NCBI GenBank assembly: GCA_964353555.1 | Contig: CAYGWM010000001.1 | Coordinates: forward strand, 102,674 to 166,673 | Reading direction: 5' to 3' | Length of the DNA stretch: 64,000 nucleotides | Origin: PR03 sp964353555 | Lineage (GTDB): Bacteria; Myxococcota_A; UBA9160; PR03 | Shown here: positions 28,073-36,955 of the stretch, in pieces | Layout of the letters: each line of letters begins with the position of its first letter | Numbering within the stretch: the stretch's first letter is position 1 | Notes under the pieces: generated by a model | Seen by the model: only the letters and a program-made list of their open reading frames with translations | Told to the model about the DNA's origin: nothing | The model's database searches: none | Translations under genes and position numbers: made by a program

Positions 28073-28780
28073 TCACAGTGTCAGCGGCGCGATCTCGAAT
28101 TGGAGTCGTACGCACGGCGAATCGTCGTCGGCGGCGCTGACGACGCGCACGCCGTGACGCGAACCGAGCACCTCGACGGCATCGGCGACCAGCAGGTCCC
28201 AGCAGGCGTCGGGACGCGGCATCTCCGAAGACTGCTCGGGGATGCGCACCTCGAGGCGCAGCTCGGCAGTCGCTGCGTCGTGCGGCCCGAGCGCGATGTG
28301 CAGCGCGGCGCCACGGCTGTTCGTGCGCGCCAGCCGGTGCGCGACGAGCAATACCAGCAGCTCCAGATCTTCGCCCGGTCCGCGCACGACGACGCAGACG
28401 TCGGGAACCTCGATCGCGATCGCAACGCTGCGGCTCACCGTCTCGCGCAGCAGCGATTCGAGTCCGCGCGCGAGCGACGCGATGTTGGTTTCTTCGAGCG
28501 TACTCTCGCGGCGCTGCACGCGGGCTGCGATCGAGCGGGTCAGGCGCGCGCAGCGCTCCACCTCGCCCTGGATCAGGTCGCACGCTTCGGAGACGAGCGG
28601 GTCGTCCTTGCGTTCGTCGGCGAGGCAGAGCGTCTCGCCGAGGATCGCAGTGAAGGCGTTGTTGAAGGTGTGCGCGGCGCCCAGCGCGAGTCGCCGTAGC
28701 AACTCGAGCCGCGCGATCTCCTCCGAGAGTGCCTCTCGCGAGTTCTGCGCAGTCGCGAGCGTGTGGATGGGGGCGCTCAC
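28073..28780 (-). CDS. Histidine-kinase-like protein with degenerate ATPase region
   Basis: A 235-residue soluble protein. Residues about 18-75 resemble a kinase dimerisation helix pair with ALGAAHTFNNAFTAI, equivalent to the H-box GxAHEFNN of hybrid kinases with T in place of E. The C-terminal half lacks recognisable N, G1 and G2 ATP-binding boxes. It has no membrane or sensor domain. It might be a phosphotransfer protein or a kinase regulator. It is divergent from cysH (150 bp between starts) and converges on folK with 3 bp between stops. Confidence 0.55.
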   Translation of the reverse strand: MSAPIHTLATAQNSREALSEEIARLELLRRLALGAAHTFNNAFTAILGETLCLADERKDDPLVSEACDLIQGEVERCARLTRSIAARVQRRESTLEETNIASLARGLESLLRETVSRSVAIAIEVPDVCVVVRGPGEDLELLVLLVAHRLARTNSRGAALHIALGPHDAATAELRLEVRIPEQSSEMPRPDACWDLLVADAVEVLGSRHGVRVVSAADDDSPCVRLQFEIAPLTL

Positions 28781-28930
28781 AGGCTCCGGGTATCGGCCCG
28801 TCCGCGATCCGGCCTGAGCGGCGAATCGATGCGGGCCCGGCCGGTCGCCGATCGGGGCGCTTGCATTTCAGCCTCGGAAGTCAGAGATTGCCCAAGCCTG
28901 AAACCAGCGCCCACGCCCAGGAACTTCGCG

Positions 28931-29713
28931 ATGGCGATTGCCTCCCCCTTGGTGACGACCCCGAAAATCGTGTCCGATCAGTTGCTCGAGTCGATCGGGC
29001 AGGGGTCGTTCGAGTCCTGGGATGCCGCGCGGATCCTCGGCTGGGCGATCGAGACCTTCCATCCGCGGCTGGTATTGTCGGCGTCGTTCGGTGCGCCCGA
29101 AGGAATGGTGCTGCTCGACATGATGCAGCGATTGGAGCCGGGTGTGCGCGTCTTCACGCTCGATACCGGCCGCCTGCCGCAGGCCACGCACGATCTGATC
29201 GACCGTGTGCGCGATCGCTACGGCGTTCCCGTCGAAGTGGTGTTCCCCGATCCCTTCGAGGTCGCCCAGATGGTGCGACAGGGCGGGCAGAACCTGTTCT
29301 ACGAGTCGGTCGAGAAGCGCCAGCTCTGCTGCCGCATTCGCAAGGTGGAACCGATGCGTCGCTACTTTGCGACGGCCGGGCTCGATGCCTGGGTCGCCGG
29401 GCTGCGCCGCGGACAGGGCGTGACGCGAACCGAAGCCGCGAAGGTCGAAGTCGACGAGGCGCACGGCGGACTCGTGAAGATCAACCCGCTCGTCGACTGG
29501 AGCCTCGAGCAGGTGTGGGACTACGTTCGAGATCACAACGTGCCGGTGAATCGTCTCCACAAGCAGGGCTATCCGTCCGTCGGCTGCGATCCGTGCTCGC
29601 GTGCGATCCAGCCGGGCGAGGACATTCGCGCCGGTCGCTGGTGGTGGGAGAACCCGGAGACCAAGGAGTGCGGGATCCATGTGGAAGAGGAGTCCGGTGG
29701 CTCGGGGATCTGA
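28931..29713 (+). CDS. cysH: Phosphoadenylyl/adenylyl-sulfate reductase
   Basis: A 260-residue assimilatory reductase making sulfite from APS (or PAPS). Cys133-Cys134 (RQLCCRIRKVEP) and Cys219-x2-Cys222 (VGCDPCSRAI) form the [4Fe-4S] site typical of APS-using enzymes. Cys247 in KECGIHVE is the catalytic cysteine. The P-loop-like SASFGAPEGMVLLD and LDTGRLPQATHDL are family motifs. I start it at ATG 28931, the first giving a normal family N-terminus. Its end overlaps a Tat-signal gene by 35 nt. No sulfate adenylyltransferase or sulfite reductase gene is nearby. Confidence 0.94.
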   Translation: MAIASPLVTTPKIVSDQLLESIGQGSFESWDAARILGWAIETFHPRLVLSASFGAPEGMVLLDMMQRLEPGVRVFTLDTGRLPQATHDLIDRVRDRYGVPVEVVFPDPFEVAQMVRQGGQNLFYESVEKRQLCCRIRKVEPMRRYFATAGLDAWVAGLRRGQGVTRTEAAKVEVDEAHGGLVKINPLVDWSLEQVWDYVRDHNVPVNRLHKQGYPSVGCDPCSRAIQPGEDIRAGRWWWENPETKECGIHVEEESGGSGI

Positions 29714-30260
29714 TCGCAGCGAGGGCGGCATCGATCGTCGCACCTTCCTCGGCGGCGCCGCGATGCTGCTGCTCTGGCCGGCGCGCGGCTTGGCACAGCC
29801 CGCGCCCGCGCCCGCAGCGACCGCGCTGCCAGCGGCGACGTTGCAGCTGCTCGACACGAGCAAGTACGCCTACGTGTCGCCGCTGCGGAAGGATGGCGCG
29901 GAGAGCACGTGTCACGGCGAGGTCTGGTTCGCGTGGCTAGACGGCTCTGTGCTGGTGAACTCGCGGCGCGGAACGTGGAAGGTGCAGGCTGTCGAGAAGG
30001 GTCTCGATCGCGCGCGCATCTGGGTCGGCGACCATGGTCGCTGGAAGCCGATGCTGGGCAGCACGCGCAGCGAGGCGTTCCGCGCGGCGCCGCACTTCGA
30101 AGCGCACGCGAGCTTCGAGAGCGATCGCGCGGTGAACGACCGGTTGATCGCGCTCTACGAGAAGAAGTACGCCGGCGACTTCGATCGCTGGCGCGAGGAC
30201 ATGCAGACGGGTTTCTACAGCGGCGAGCGCAAACTGATCCGCTACACGCCCGTTACATGA
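29679..30260 (+). CDS. Tat-exported protein, possible split-barrel fold
   Basis: A 193-residue protein with a twin-arginine signal: GIDRRTFLGGAAMLLLWPAR near residues 16-40, then a cleavage region GLAQPAP. The mature part contains strand-rich KYAYVSPLRKDGAESTCHGEV and RRGTWKVQAVEKGLDRARIW. These are reminiscent of FMN-binding split barrels (PPOX class), which would fit folded Tat export with a cofactor. The identification is weak. It starts inside the end of cysH and is probably cotranscribed with it. Confidence 0.6.
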   Translation: MWKRSPVARGSDRSEGGIDRRTFLGGAAMLLLWPARGLAQPAPAPAATALPAATLQLLDTSKYAYVSPLRKDGAESTCHGEVWFAWLDGSVLVNSRRGTWKVQAVEKGLDRARIWVGDHGRWKPMLGSTRSEAFRAAPHFEAHASFESDRAVNDRLIALYEKKYAGDFDRWREDMQTGFYSGERKLIRYTPVT

Positions 30261-30300
30261 ATCTCGCCGCTCGCTGTTGGCTCGCTACGCGGGAAACGGG
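30256..30300 (+). repeat. Dispersed repeat A, copy before the SDR gene
   Basis: CATGAATCTCGCCGCTCGCT followed by GTTGGCTCGCTACGCGGGA and AACGGG. It matches the inverse of 47723-47767 at nearly every base and 42649-42693 closely. It begins at the stop of the Tat-signal gene. Confidence 0.8.
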
Positions 30301-30336
30301 CGTTTTTGCCTTCGAACGGGAGGCGGAGCTTCATTG

Positions 30337-31245
30337 ATGACCGTCCTGAAAGGCAAGATCGCAATCATCACCGGCGCCGGACGCGGGATCGGCCGTGAGA
30401 TCGCGCTCGATTTCGCGCGCGCCGGCGCGAAGGTCGTCGTGAACGATCTCGGTGCCGCGCCCGACGGGACGGGCGCCGCGCGCGTTGCGGATGAGGTCGT
30501 TGCGGAGATTCGCATGCTCGGTGGGGAAGCGGTCGCCAACTACGACTCGGTCGCGACGGTCGCTGGGGGCGAGGCGATCTTCCGGGCGGCGATCGACACA
30601 TTCGGCGGGCTCGACATCCTGGTGAACAACGCAGGGATCCTGCGCGATCGCACGATCTTCAAGATGACCGAGGAAGACTGGGACGCGGTGATCGCGGTGC
30701 ATTTGAAGGGTCACTACTGCTGCACGGCGCCCTTCGCGCGCTACATCCGCGACACCAACCGGCGCGGCTGCCGCATCCTGAACTTCTCGTCGGTCTCGGG
30801 CCTGTTCGGAAATTTCGGGCAGTCGAACTACGGCGCAGCGAAGGCGGGCATCGCCGGCTTCTCGCGCGTGCTTGCGCTCGAGATGGCGAAGTACGAGTGC
30901 ACCGTGAATACGATCTCGCCAGGCGCAGCGACGCGGCTGACGATCCCGCTGATGGAAGGGCGCGGCGACGCGGCGGCGGAAGACGACTGGACGCGCGGGC
31001 CCGAGCAGATCGCGCCGGTCTGCACGTGGCTCGCCTCCGAGGCGGGCAAGGCGTGGACCGGGCAGATCGTGAACGCGATGCGCGGGACGCTCGGCATCAT
31101 GCAGCAGCCGGCCATCATCCGTTCCTTCACGAGCGATCACTTGTGGACGCAGGCCGATCTCGATCGCGCGATGCCGGCGATGCTGGACGCGAAGCGTGCC
31201 CACGATCTGCGCGCCAAACGGGAAGGGGAGCCGGAGGAGATCTGA
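30337..31245 (+). CDS. SDR-family 3-hydroxyacyl-CoA-type dehydrogenase
   Basis: A 302-residue short-chain dehydrogenase with the cofactor motif ITGAGRGIGREIAL, NNAGILRDRTIFKMTEEDWD, catalytic Ser in NFSSVSGLFGNFGQ and Tyr/Lys in NYGAAKAG. The insertion after the first strand (VVNDLGAAPDGTG) is typical of the peroxisomal multifunctional-enzyme type SDR domain, which oxidises 3-hydroxyacyl-CoA. The substrate is inferred only. I start it at ATG 30337 behind GGAGGCGGAG. An upstream ATG falls in a family A repeat. Confidence 0.9.
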   Translation: MTVLKGKIAIITGAGRGIGREIALDFARAGAKVVVNDLGAAPDGTGAARVADEVVAEIRMLGGEAVANYDSVATVAGGEAIFRAAIDTFGGLDILVNNAGILRDRTIFKMTEEDWDAVIAVHLKGHYCCTAPFARYIRDTNRRGCRILNFSSVSGLFGNFGQSNYGAAKAGIAGFSRVLALEMAKYECTVNTISPGAATRLTIPLMEGRGDAAAEDDWTRGPEQIAPVCTWLASEAGKAWTGQIVNAMRGTLGIMQQPAIIRSFTSDHLWTQADLDRAMPAMLDAKRAHDLRAKREGEPEEI

Positions 31246-31409
31246 GCAATTCACCGATCGGGAGCAGTGGATCGGCAGCGCCGTCGCAGTGCGGCGGCAG
31301 AGGCCGCGCACTGGTCACGGCTGGTCACAGAACGGGGGTCAAGCGCAAGCACCGATCCGTCGATTCGACGAAGTGAAGGCGCGAGCGAGTGCCCCCCCGG
31401 GAGGAACCG

Positions 31410-31721
31410 ATGAAGCGACGAACTCGAGACCTGTTGCTGGCCGGACTGTGCGGAGTCGCGATCGCATCCGGTTCGATCGCAGCCCGCGCCGAGACCCCGT
31501 CCGAGAATCCGCCGCCGGGGAACGAGGCCACGCTACCGAGTGAGCCAGGCGGACCTTCGTGCAACCCCGCCGAGACCACAGCGAGCAAGAGCCAGCGAGA
31601 GGCAGCGCTCGCCGACCTGGGCAGGCGGCTCTCCGCCGAGCAGAAGGCCGATCCGGACTACCAGGTGCTGAATCGCACGGGTCACAATTACGGACCGGAC
31701 GAGCCGCAGCAGCCCAACTGA
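31410..31721 (+). CDS. Small secreted hypothetical protein
   Basis: A 103-residue protein with a clear signal peptide (KRRTRDLLLAGLCGVAIASG, cleavage near AARAE). The mature part is short, polar and proline-rich, with one cysteine, ending in NRTGHNYGPDEPQQPN. GGGAGGA is placed well before ATG 31410. I do not recognise a family. It stands alone between the SDR gene and the kinase pair. The 164 bp upstream shows only a short direct repeat of CTGGTCAC. Confidence 0.6.
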   Translation: MKRRTRDLLLAGLCGVAIASGSIAARAETPSENPPPGNEATLPSEPGGPSCNPAETTASKSQREAALADLGRRLSAEQKADPDYQVLNRTGHNYGPDEPQQPN

Positions 31722-31819
31722 AACCTGCCAAGCCGGGACTTCGCCGTGGTGAGCTCTAGGTTGCTTTGACAGCGGAGGCTTACGCTTCGTAAGCTAGGCC
31801 GCGCGCCGCCTGGAGCCCG

Positions 31820-34402
31820 ATGAATCCGACCGCGACCGTGCGCTTGCGCCGGGCCACCGCGGCCATCGCCCTCGTCTGGGCCTTGGTCGCGTTCGGATTG
31901 TCGATCGCGCTGCACTTCGACGCGGAACACCGCTTCGGTCCGCCCTTCCTGCTCGAGGGCCTCGCCACCGATCCCTGGCGCATCTCGGCAGTGACGCCCG
32001 AAGCGAAGGCGGCAGGCCTGAAGGATGGCGACCAGCTCGTCGCGATCGATGGCCGCCCGATCGGCTCGGCGATCTTGCGCTGGCATCACTTGTTCCGGGG
32101 CGATTCCGACAACCTGTACCGCGTCGGGAAGGCGGACGGTCGCGAGCTGCAATACCGGCTCGCCCCCCGTCACCCGGCCGAACTGTTCACGCCGCTGATG
32201 TGGATCATCGCGATCGGGTTGCCGATCGTCGGGCTGATCTATCTCGGTGTCGGTCTGTGGGTGTGGCGGCTGCGACCCGATCGGGCGTCGACCTGGGCGC
32301 TGTTCCTGTTCTGCTGCTCGATGGCCGCCCAGCTGGCGTTGCCACCCGTGCCCGGCCGCTGGGCGTGGGCGCTGGTGTGGATCAACCTCCCGCTGATCGG
32401 CGCGACCACCTTTCATCTGTTCACCACCTATCCAACCGAGCCCGCCTGGATCGTTCGCAAACCGTCGCTGCGCTGGCTGGTCTACGCGATCGCGTTTTCG
32501 CTCGGTCTGGCGGCGGCTTTCGAAGGGCTGACGGGCATGCGGGCGCCCGTCGCGAAGACGGCTGCGTTCTACTTCACGATCACGCTGGCGTTCGTCTCGC
32601 TGGGGATTGCGGCGCACGCACGACACAGATCGCGCGAGGGCAAGACCGCCGGCCGCGCCGACGTGATGCTGCTCGGCGCGGTGATCTCGTTCGTTCCGGC
32701 GCTGATCGCGCTGCTCTCTCGCGCACTGCTCGATACCAGCTTCCCATGGGTGCTCAGTTTCTTCTCGTTCTTCATCTTCCCGCTGGCGATCGCCTACGGA
32801 ATCATGCGTCGCCAACTCTTCGAGATCCGCGTGGTGGCGCGGTCGTCGGCCACCTATGGCGCGGTGACGTTGGCGATCACCGGCGTCTACGCGTTCCTGA
32901 TCACATTCGCGGACGCCGTGGTCTCGCGCTTCAACGTCAACGCGCGCTCACCGTGGTTCTCGGTCGCGTTCCTGTTCTTCGCGATCCTCGCCTTCAACCC
33001 GCTGCGCGACCGCATGCAGGCGCTCGTCGACCGCGTCTTCGACCGCGATCACGCGCTGTACCGCCGCGCCGTGCGCGAGATCTCCGAGGCGATGGTCTCG
33101 ATGCTCTCCACCAAGGAGGTCGTCGATCGGATCCTGGTCGCGCTCACCGAGACGATGGGCGTCGAGCGCGCGATGGTGATGCTGCAGGAAGAGAGCGGGC
33201 GGCGCCTTGCGTCCGCGGCGTCGCGCGGCGAATGGGAGGACGACGCGCTCGGCATCCAGATCGCGCAGGATCATCCGCTCTGCCGCAAACTGCTCTCGCG
33301 TCGTGACGCCCTTGCCCGCGACGACTTCGACGAAGAGTCCAACCTCGAGACGCGCGAGGATTGTCGCGACGTGTTCGATCAGCTCGAAGTCGAGCTGCTC
33401 GTGCCGATCCTGTTCGGCGCCGAGCTGTTGGGCGTCATCGCGGTGGGTCGCAAGCTTTCGGGCGATCAGCTCGGCGCGGACGATCGACAGCTGCTGCGCA
33501 CGCTCGCCAACCAGAGTTCGATCGCGATCGAGAATGCCAAGGCCTTCGATGAGATCGCGGACCTGAACGCGACGCTCGAAGCGCGCGTGGACGATCGCAC
33601 GCGCGAACTGCACGAGGCGCAGGCGCAGCTCGTGCACGGCGAGAAGATGCGCTCGCTCGGGCAGCTCGTGGCGGGCGTCGCGCACGAGCTGAACAACCCG
33701 ATCGGCTTCGTGCACGCGAATCTGCAGCTGCTCTCGGAGTACGTGCCAAAGCTGGTCGCCGCGCAGCGTGCAGGCGAGGACACCGCGCGCGTCGAGTCCG
33801 CGATCGAGAAACTGCTGTCGCGCAGCCGCGAGGGCACCGAGCGCGTCAAGCAGATCGTCGCGGACCTGCGTACCTTCTCGCGAATGGATCAGGCGGTGCT
33901 CTCGGAGGTCGACCTGAACCGAGAAATCGACCGCGCGCTGACGCTGATGGAGCCGCGTCTGCGCGACGCGATCGAAGTCGAGCGCGATTACGGTGATCTG
34001 CCCCCCGTGCGTTGCTACGCCGGTCAGCTCAACCAGGTCTTCACCAACCTGCTGATGAACGCGGCGGACGCGATCGACGGCAAGGGCAAGGTCCGCATCC
34101 GCACCCGCACGCGGCGGAGCAGCGCTTCGGATCCTGCGAGCGGTGGTGTGCGGCTCGAATTCCACGACGACGGCCCCGGAATGTCGCCCGAAGTGCAAGC
34201 GCGCATCTTCGAGCCGTTCTTCACGACCAAGCCAGTGGGGCAGGGGACGGGGCTGGGCCTTTCGATCTCGTACGGCATCGTCGAACGCCACGGCGGCCGC
34301 ATGCTGGTGGGTTCGGCGCCGGGCGAGGGGACGACCTTCGTGATCGAGCTGCCGCTGGTCGCAAAGCCGCTCGAAGACGACAGCGCGGGAGACGCGACAT
34401 GA
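31820..34402 (+). CDS. Sensor histidine kinase with PDZ-like, multi-TM and GAF domains (first of tandem pair)
   Basis: An 860-residue membrane kinase. A first helix (about 13-32) is followed by an extracytoplasmic PDZ-like segment (about 55-105; AAGLKDGDQLVAIDGRPIG), a bundle of about seven helices to about residue 375, a GAF domain (about 420-577) and a coiled linker. His622 is in GVAHELNNPIGFVHAN. The ATPase boxes are NLLMNAADAI, DDGPGMSPEVQ and GQGTGLGLSISYG. The layout recalls ComP-type kinases. It autophosphorylates and passes phosphate to an unseen regulator, since no response regulator gene is adjacent. It overlaps its paralogue by 4 nt. Confidence 0.92.
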   Translation: MNPTATVRLRRATAAIALVWALVAFGLSIALHFDAEHRFGPPFLLEGLATDPWRISAVTPEAKAAGLKDGDQLVAIDGRPIGSAILRWHHLFRGDSDNLYRVGKADGRELQYRLAPRHPAELFTPLMWIIAIGLPIVGLIYLGVGLWVWRLRPDRASTWALFLFCCSMAAQLALPPVPGRWAWALVWINLPLIGATTFHLFTTYPTEPAWIVRKPSLRWLVYAIAFSLGLAAAFEGLTGMRAPVAKTAAFYFTITLAFVSLGIAAHARHRSREGKTAGRADVMLLGAVISFVPALIALLSRALLDTSFPWVLSFFSFFIFPLAIAYGIMRRQLFEIRVVARSSATYGAVTLAITGVYAFLITFADAVVSRFNVNARSPWFSVAFLFFAILAFNPLRDRMQALVDRVFDRDHALYRRAVREISEAMVSMLSTKEVVDRILVALTETMGVERAMVMLQEESGRRLASAASRGEWEDDALGIQIAQDHPLCRKLLSRRDALARDDFDEESNLETREDCRDVFDQLEVELLVPILFGAELLGVIAVGRKLSGDQLGADDRQLLRTLANQSSIAIENAKAFDEIADLNATLEARVDDRTRELHEAQAQLVHGEKMRSLGQLVAGVAHELNNPIGFVHANLQLLSEYVPKLVAAQRAGEDTARVESAIEKLLSRSREGTERVKQIVADLRTFSRMDQAVLSEVDLNREIDRALTLMEPRLRDAIEVERDYGDLPPVRCYAGQLNQVFTNLLMNAADAIDGKGKVRIRTRTRRSSASDPASGGVRLEFHDDGPGMSPEVQARIFEPFFTTKPVGQGTGLGLSISYGIVERHGGRMLVGSAPGEGTTFVIELPLVAKPLEDDSAGDAT

Positions 34403-36942
34403 GCGCGGCGCCGTCGCTGCGTACGATGCGCGTCACACTCGCGCTGGCGTTCACATGGGCCGCCTTCGCCTTGGTGTTCTTCCTGCGCGGGACGCTCTTC
34501 CACCCCGGCTGGACGACGCCGGTTTCCACCAGCAACACACCGGGTCGCATCGGCGTCACCTGGGTGGCACCTGCCGCCGAAGCGGCTGGCGTGCAGCCCG
34601 GCGACGAACTCGTCTCGATCGACGGCGTCCCCTACCTGCGTTGGGGTCGCGACGGGCTCTGGCGCAACCTCGCACCGGGCAAGGCCAACCTCTATCGCTT
34701 CCTCGATCGCGACGGCCACGCCATCGACGTCGCGCTCGAACCGAGCGCGATCAGCGAACAGCCATTCCCGCTGGTGCCGGTCTATCTGGCGTCGTTCGTA
34801 GTAGCGTCCGCGTTCTTTGCGATGGGCGTGCTGGTCTGGCTGTTGCGCCGCGGTCGAGAGGAGGCGTGGGCCTTCGGACTCTTCAGCGCCTTCGTCGCCG
34901 TGCAGCTCTTCACCGCCTTCGACACCTATCGCCAGACCGCCGGCTACGAGCGCTCCGCGATCAACTTCTTCCTGCTCGCCGCCGCGGTCTTCCAGCTCTT
35001 CACCACCTACCCGTTCGAGCCACGCTGGGTGGCGTCGCGACGCTGGCTGCGCGGTGTTCTCTACGGGGTCGCCCTCGCGGTGGCGCCGATCATCTGGCTG
35101 GAAGGGCGCTTCGGCGTTCCGTTCTTCGCGATTGCGCAGATCGGCTTTGGGTTTCTGATCGTCGTCACGATCGTCTGTCTCGGCGCGGTGGCGCTGGAGC
35201 GCCGACGGCGTCGCGCCGAAGAAGACGTCGCGCGCGCCGACGTGATGTTGCTCGGTGCCTTCGGCTCCTTCGTCCCGGTGCTCGGTCTGATCGTCGCCGA
35301 GACCTTCTTGCGCACCGGCTTCCCGGTCTATCTGGCACTGCTCTGGTTCATCGTGTTTCCGGTCTCGGTGGCCTACGGGATCGTCAAGAAGGAACTCTTC
35401 GACATCCGCCATCTGGCGCGCTCTTCGGTCGCCTATGGCGCGGCGACGCTCGCGATCACCGGCCTCTACGCATTGCTCGTCGCCGCGGCGGATGCAGCCC
35501 TCGTGAAGCTGCATTGGGACGCGCGCTCGCCGCGCTTCACGCTGGTCTTCCTGTTCTTCGCGATCCTCGCGGTGAATCCGCTGCGCGAACGGCTGCAAGC
35601 GCTCGTCGATCGGCTCTTCGACCGGGAGCGCGGTCGCTACCGCCAGACCGTTCGTGAAATCTCCGAAGCAATGGTGTCGATGCTCTCGATCCAGGAGATC
35701 GTCGAGCGCATCGTGCGCGCGCTGTCGGACGCGATGGGCGTCGAGCGCTCGATGGTGCTGTTGATCTCCGATGACGAGCGTGCGCTGGTGCCGGCCGCGC
35801 GCAGCGGCGCATGGCATCTGGACGCCCACGAGATCCGGCTTCCGACCGAGCATCCCGTTTGCAAGTACCTGTGGATGCGCCGTCAGGAAGTCTCGCGCGG
35901 CGATCTCGCCGAAGAGGCCGATGCGCACATGCGCGCCGCCTGCGAGGACCTCTTCGAGCGCTTCGACGTCGCGTTGCTGGTGCCCATCCTGTTCGGTGTC
36001 GACCTGCTCGGCGTGATCGCAGTCGGTCGCAAGGCGTCCGGCGAGCGCTTCACGTCCGACGATCGACAGCTGCTGCTGACGCTCGCCAACCAGAGTTCCG
36101 TCGCGATCGAGAACGCGAAGGCCTTCGACGAGATCGCGAAGCTGAACGAGACGCTCGAAGCACGGGTCGAGGTGCGCACGCGCGAACTGCGCGATACCCA
36201 GACGCAGTTGATGCAGAGCGAAAAGATGCGCACGCTCGGTCAGCTCGTCGCAGGCGTCGCGCACGAGCTCAACAATCCGATCGGCTTCGTCCATGCCAAC
36301 TTGAAGCTGCTCGAGGAGTACGTAACAAAGCTCGCGAGACTGCAGCAAGAGGGCGCCGACACCAGCAAGACGCGCGAAGCAATCGCCAAACTGCTGGCGC
36401 GCAGCCGCGAGGGAACCGAACGCGTCACGAAGATCGTCGCCGACCTGCGTGCCTTCTCGCGGATGGATCAGGAGGCACAGGCCGATGCGGACCTCAACGA
36501 AGAGATCGAGCGCACGCTGACGCTGATGGAGCCGCGCTGCAAGAACTGCATCGCGATCGAGCGCGACTTCGAAGCGCTGCCGCGCGTGCGCTGCCACGCC
36601 GGGCAACTCAATCAAGCGTTCCTCAACCTGCTGATGAACGCCTGCGATGCGGTCGGTGACAACGGCCGCATCACAGTCCGCACCCGCACCGCGAATGGCC
36701 AGGTGCGGCTCGAGTTCGAGGACGACGGCCCGGGCATTCCCGCCGACCTGCGCGACCGCGTCTTCGAGCCGTTCTACACCACCAAGCCGGTGGGGCAGGG
36801 CACCGGTCTCGGCCTGTCGCTGACCCACGGCATCATCGAACGCCACGCGGGTCGTATCTGGGTGGAGTCGGAGACCGGCCTCGGCACGCGCTTCGTGATC
36901 GAGCTGCCGATGCACGGCGCAGTATCGTCGACCCAACCCTGA
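34399..36942 (+). CDS. Sensor histidine kinase, tandem paralogue of the preceding gene
   Basis: An 847-residue kinase with the same domain order: TM helix, PDZ-like region (AAGVQPGDELVSIDGVPYL), helix bundle, GAF, and HisKA with His622 in GVAHELNNPIGFVHAN. The ATPase boxes are NLLMNACDAV, DDGPGIPADLR and GQGTGLGLSLTHG. The phosphoacceptor is at the same residue number as in the first copy, showing a recent or well-conserved duplication. The PDZ-like and outer TM parts differ most, so the two probably sense different ligands. It starts with ATGA overlap. A PhyH dioxygenase follows by 13 nt, perhaps on the same transcript. Confidence 0.92.
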   Translation: MSAAPSLRTMRVTLALAFTWAAFALVFFLRGTLFHPGWTTPVSTSNTPGRIGVTWVAPAAEAAGVQPGDELVSIDGVPYLRWGRDGLWRNLAPGKANLYRFLDRDGHAIDVALEPSAISEQPFPLVPVYLASFVVASAFFAMGVLVWLLRRGREEAWAFGLFSAFVAVQLFTAFDTYRQTAGYERSAINFFLLAAAVFQLFTTYPFEPRWVASRRWLRGVLYGVALAVAPIIWLEGRFGVPFFAIAQIGFGFLIVVTIVCLGAVALERRRRRAEEDVARADVMLLGAFGSFVPVLGLIVAETFLRTGFPVYLALLWFIVFPVSVAYGIVKKELFDIRHLARSSVAYGAATLAITGLYALLVAAADAALVKLHWDARSPRFTLVFLFFAILAVNPLRERLQALVDRLFDRERGRYRQTVREISEAMVSMLSIQEIVERIVRALSDAMGVERSMVLLISDDERALVPAARSGAWHLDAHEIRLPTEHPVCKYLWMRRQEVSRGDLAEEADAHMRAACEDLFERFDVALLVPILFGVDLLGVIAVGRKASGERFTSDDRQLLLTLANQSSVAIENAKAFDEIAKLNETLEARVEVRTRELRDTQTQLMQSEKMRTLGQLVAGVAHELNNPIGFVHANLKLLEEYVTKLARLQQEGADTSKTREAIAKLLARSREGTERVTKIVADLRAFSRMDQEAQADADLNEEIERTLTLMEPRCKNCIAIERDFEALPRVRCHAGQLNQAFLNLLMNACDAVGDNGRITVRTRTANGQVRLEFEDDGPGIPADLRDRVFEPFYTTKPVGQGTGLGLSLTHGIIERHAGRIWVESETGLGTRFVIELPMHGAVSSTQP

Positions 36943-36955
36943 CGGAGCCGAACCG

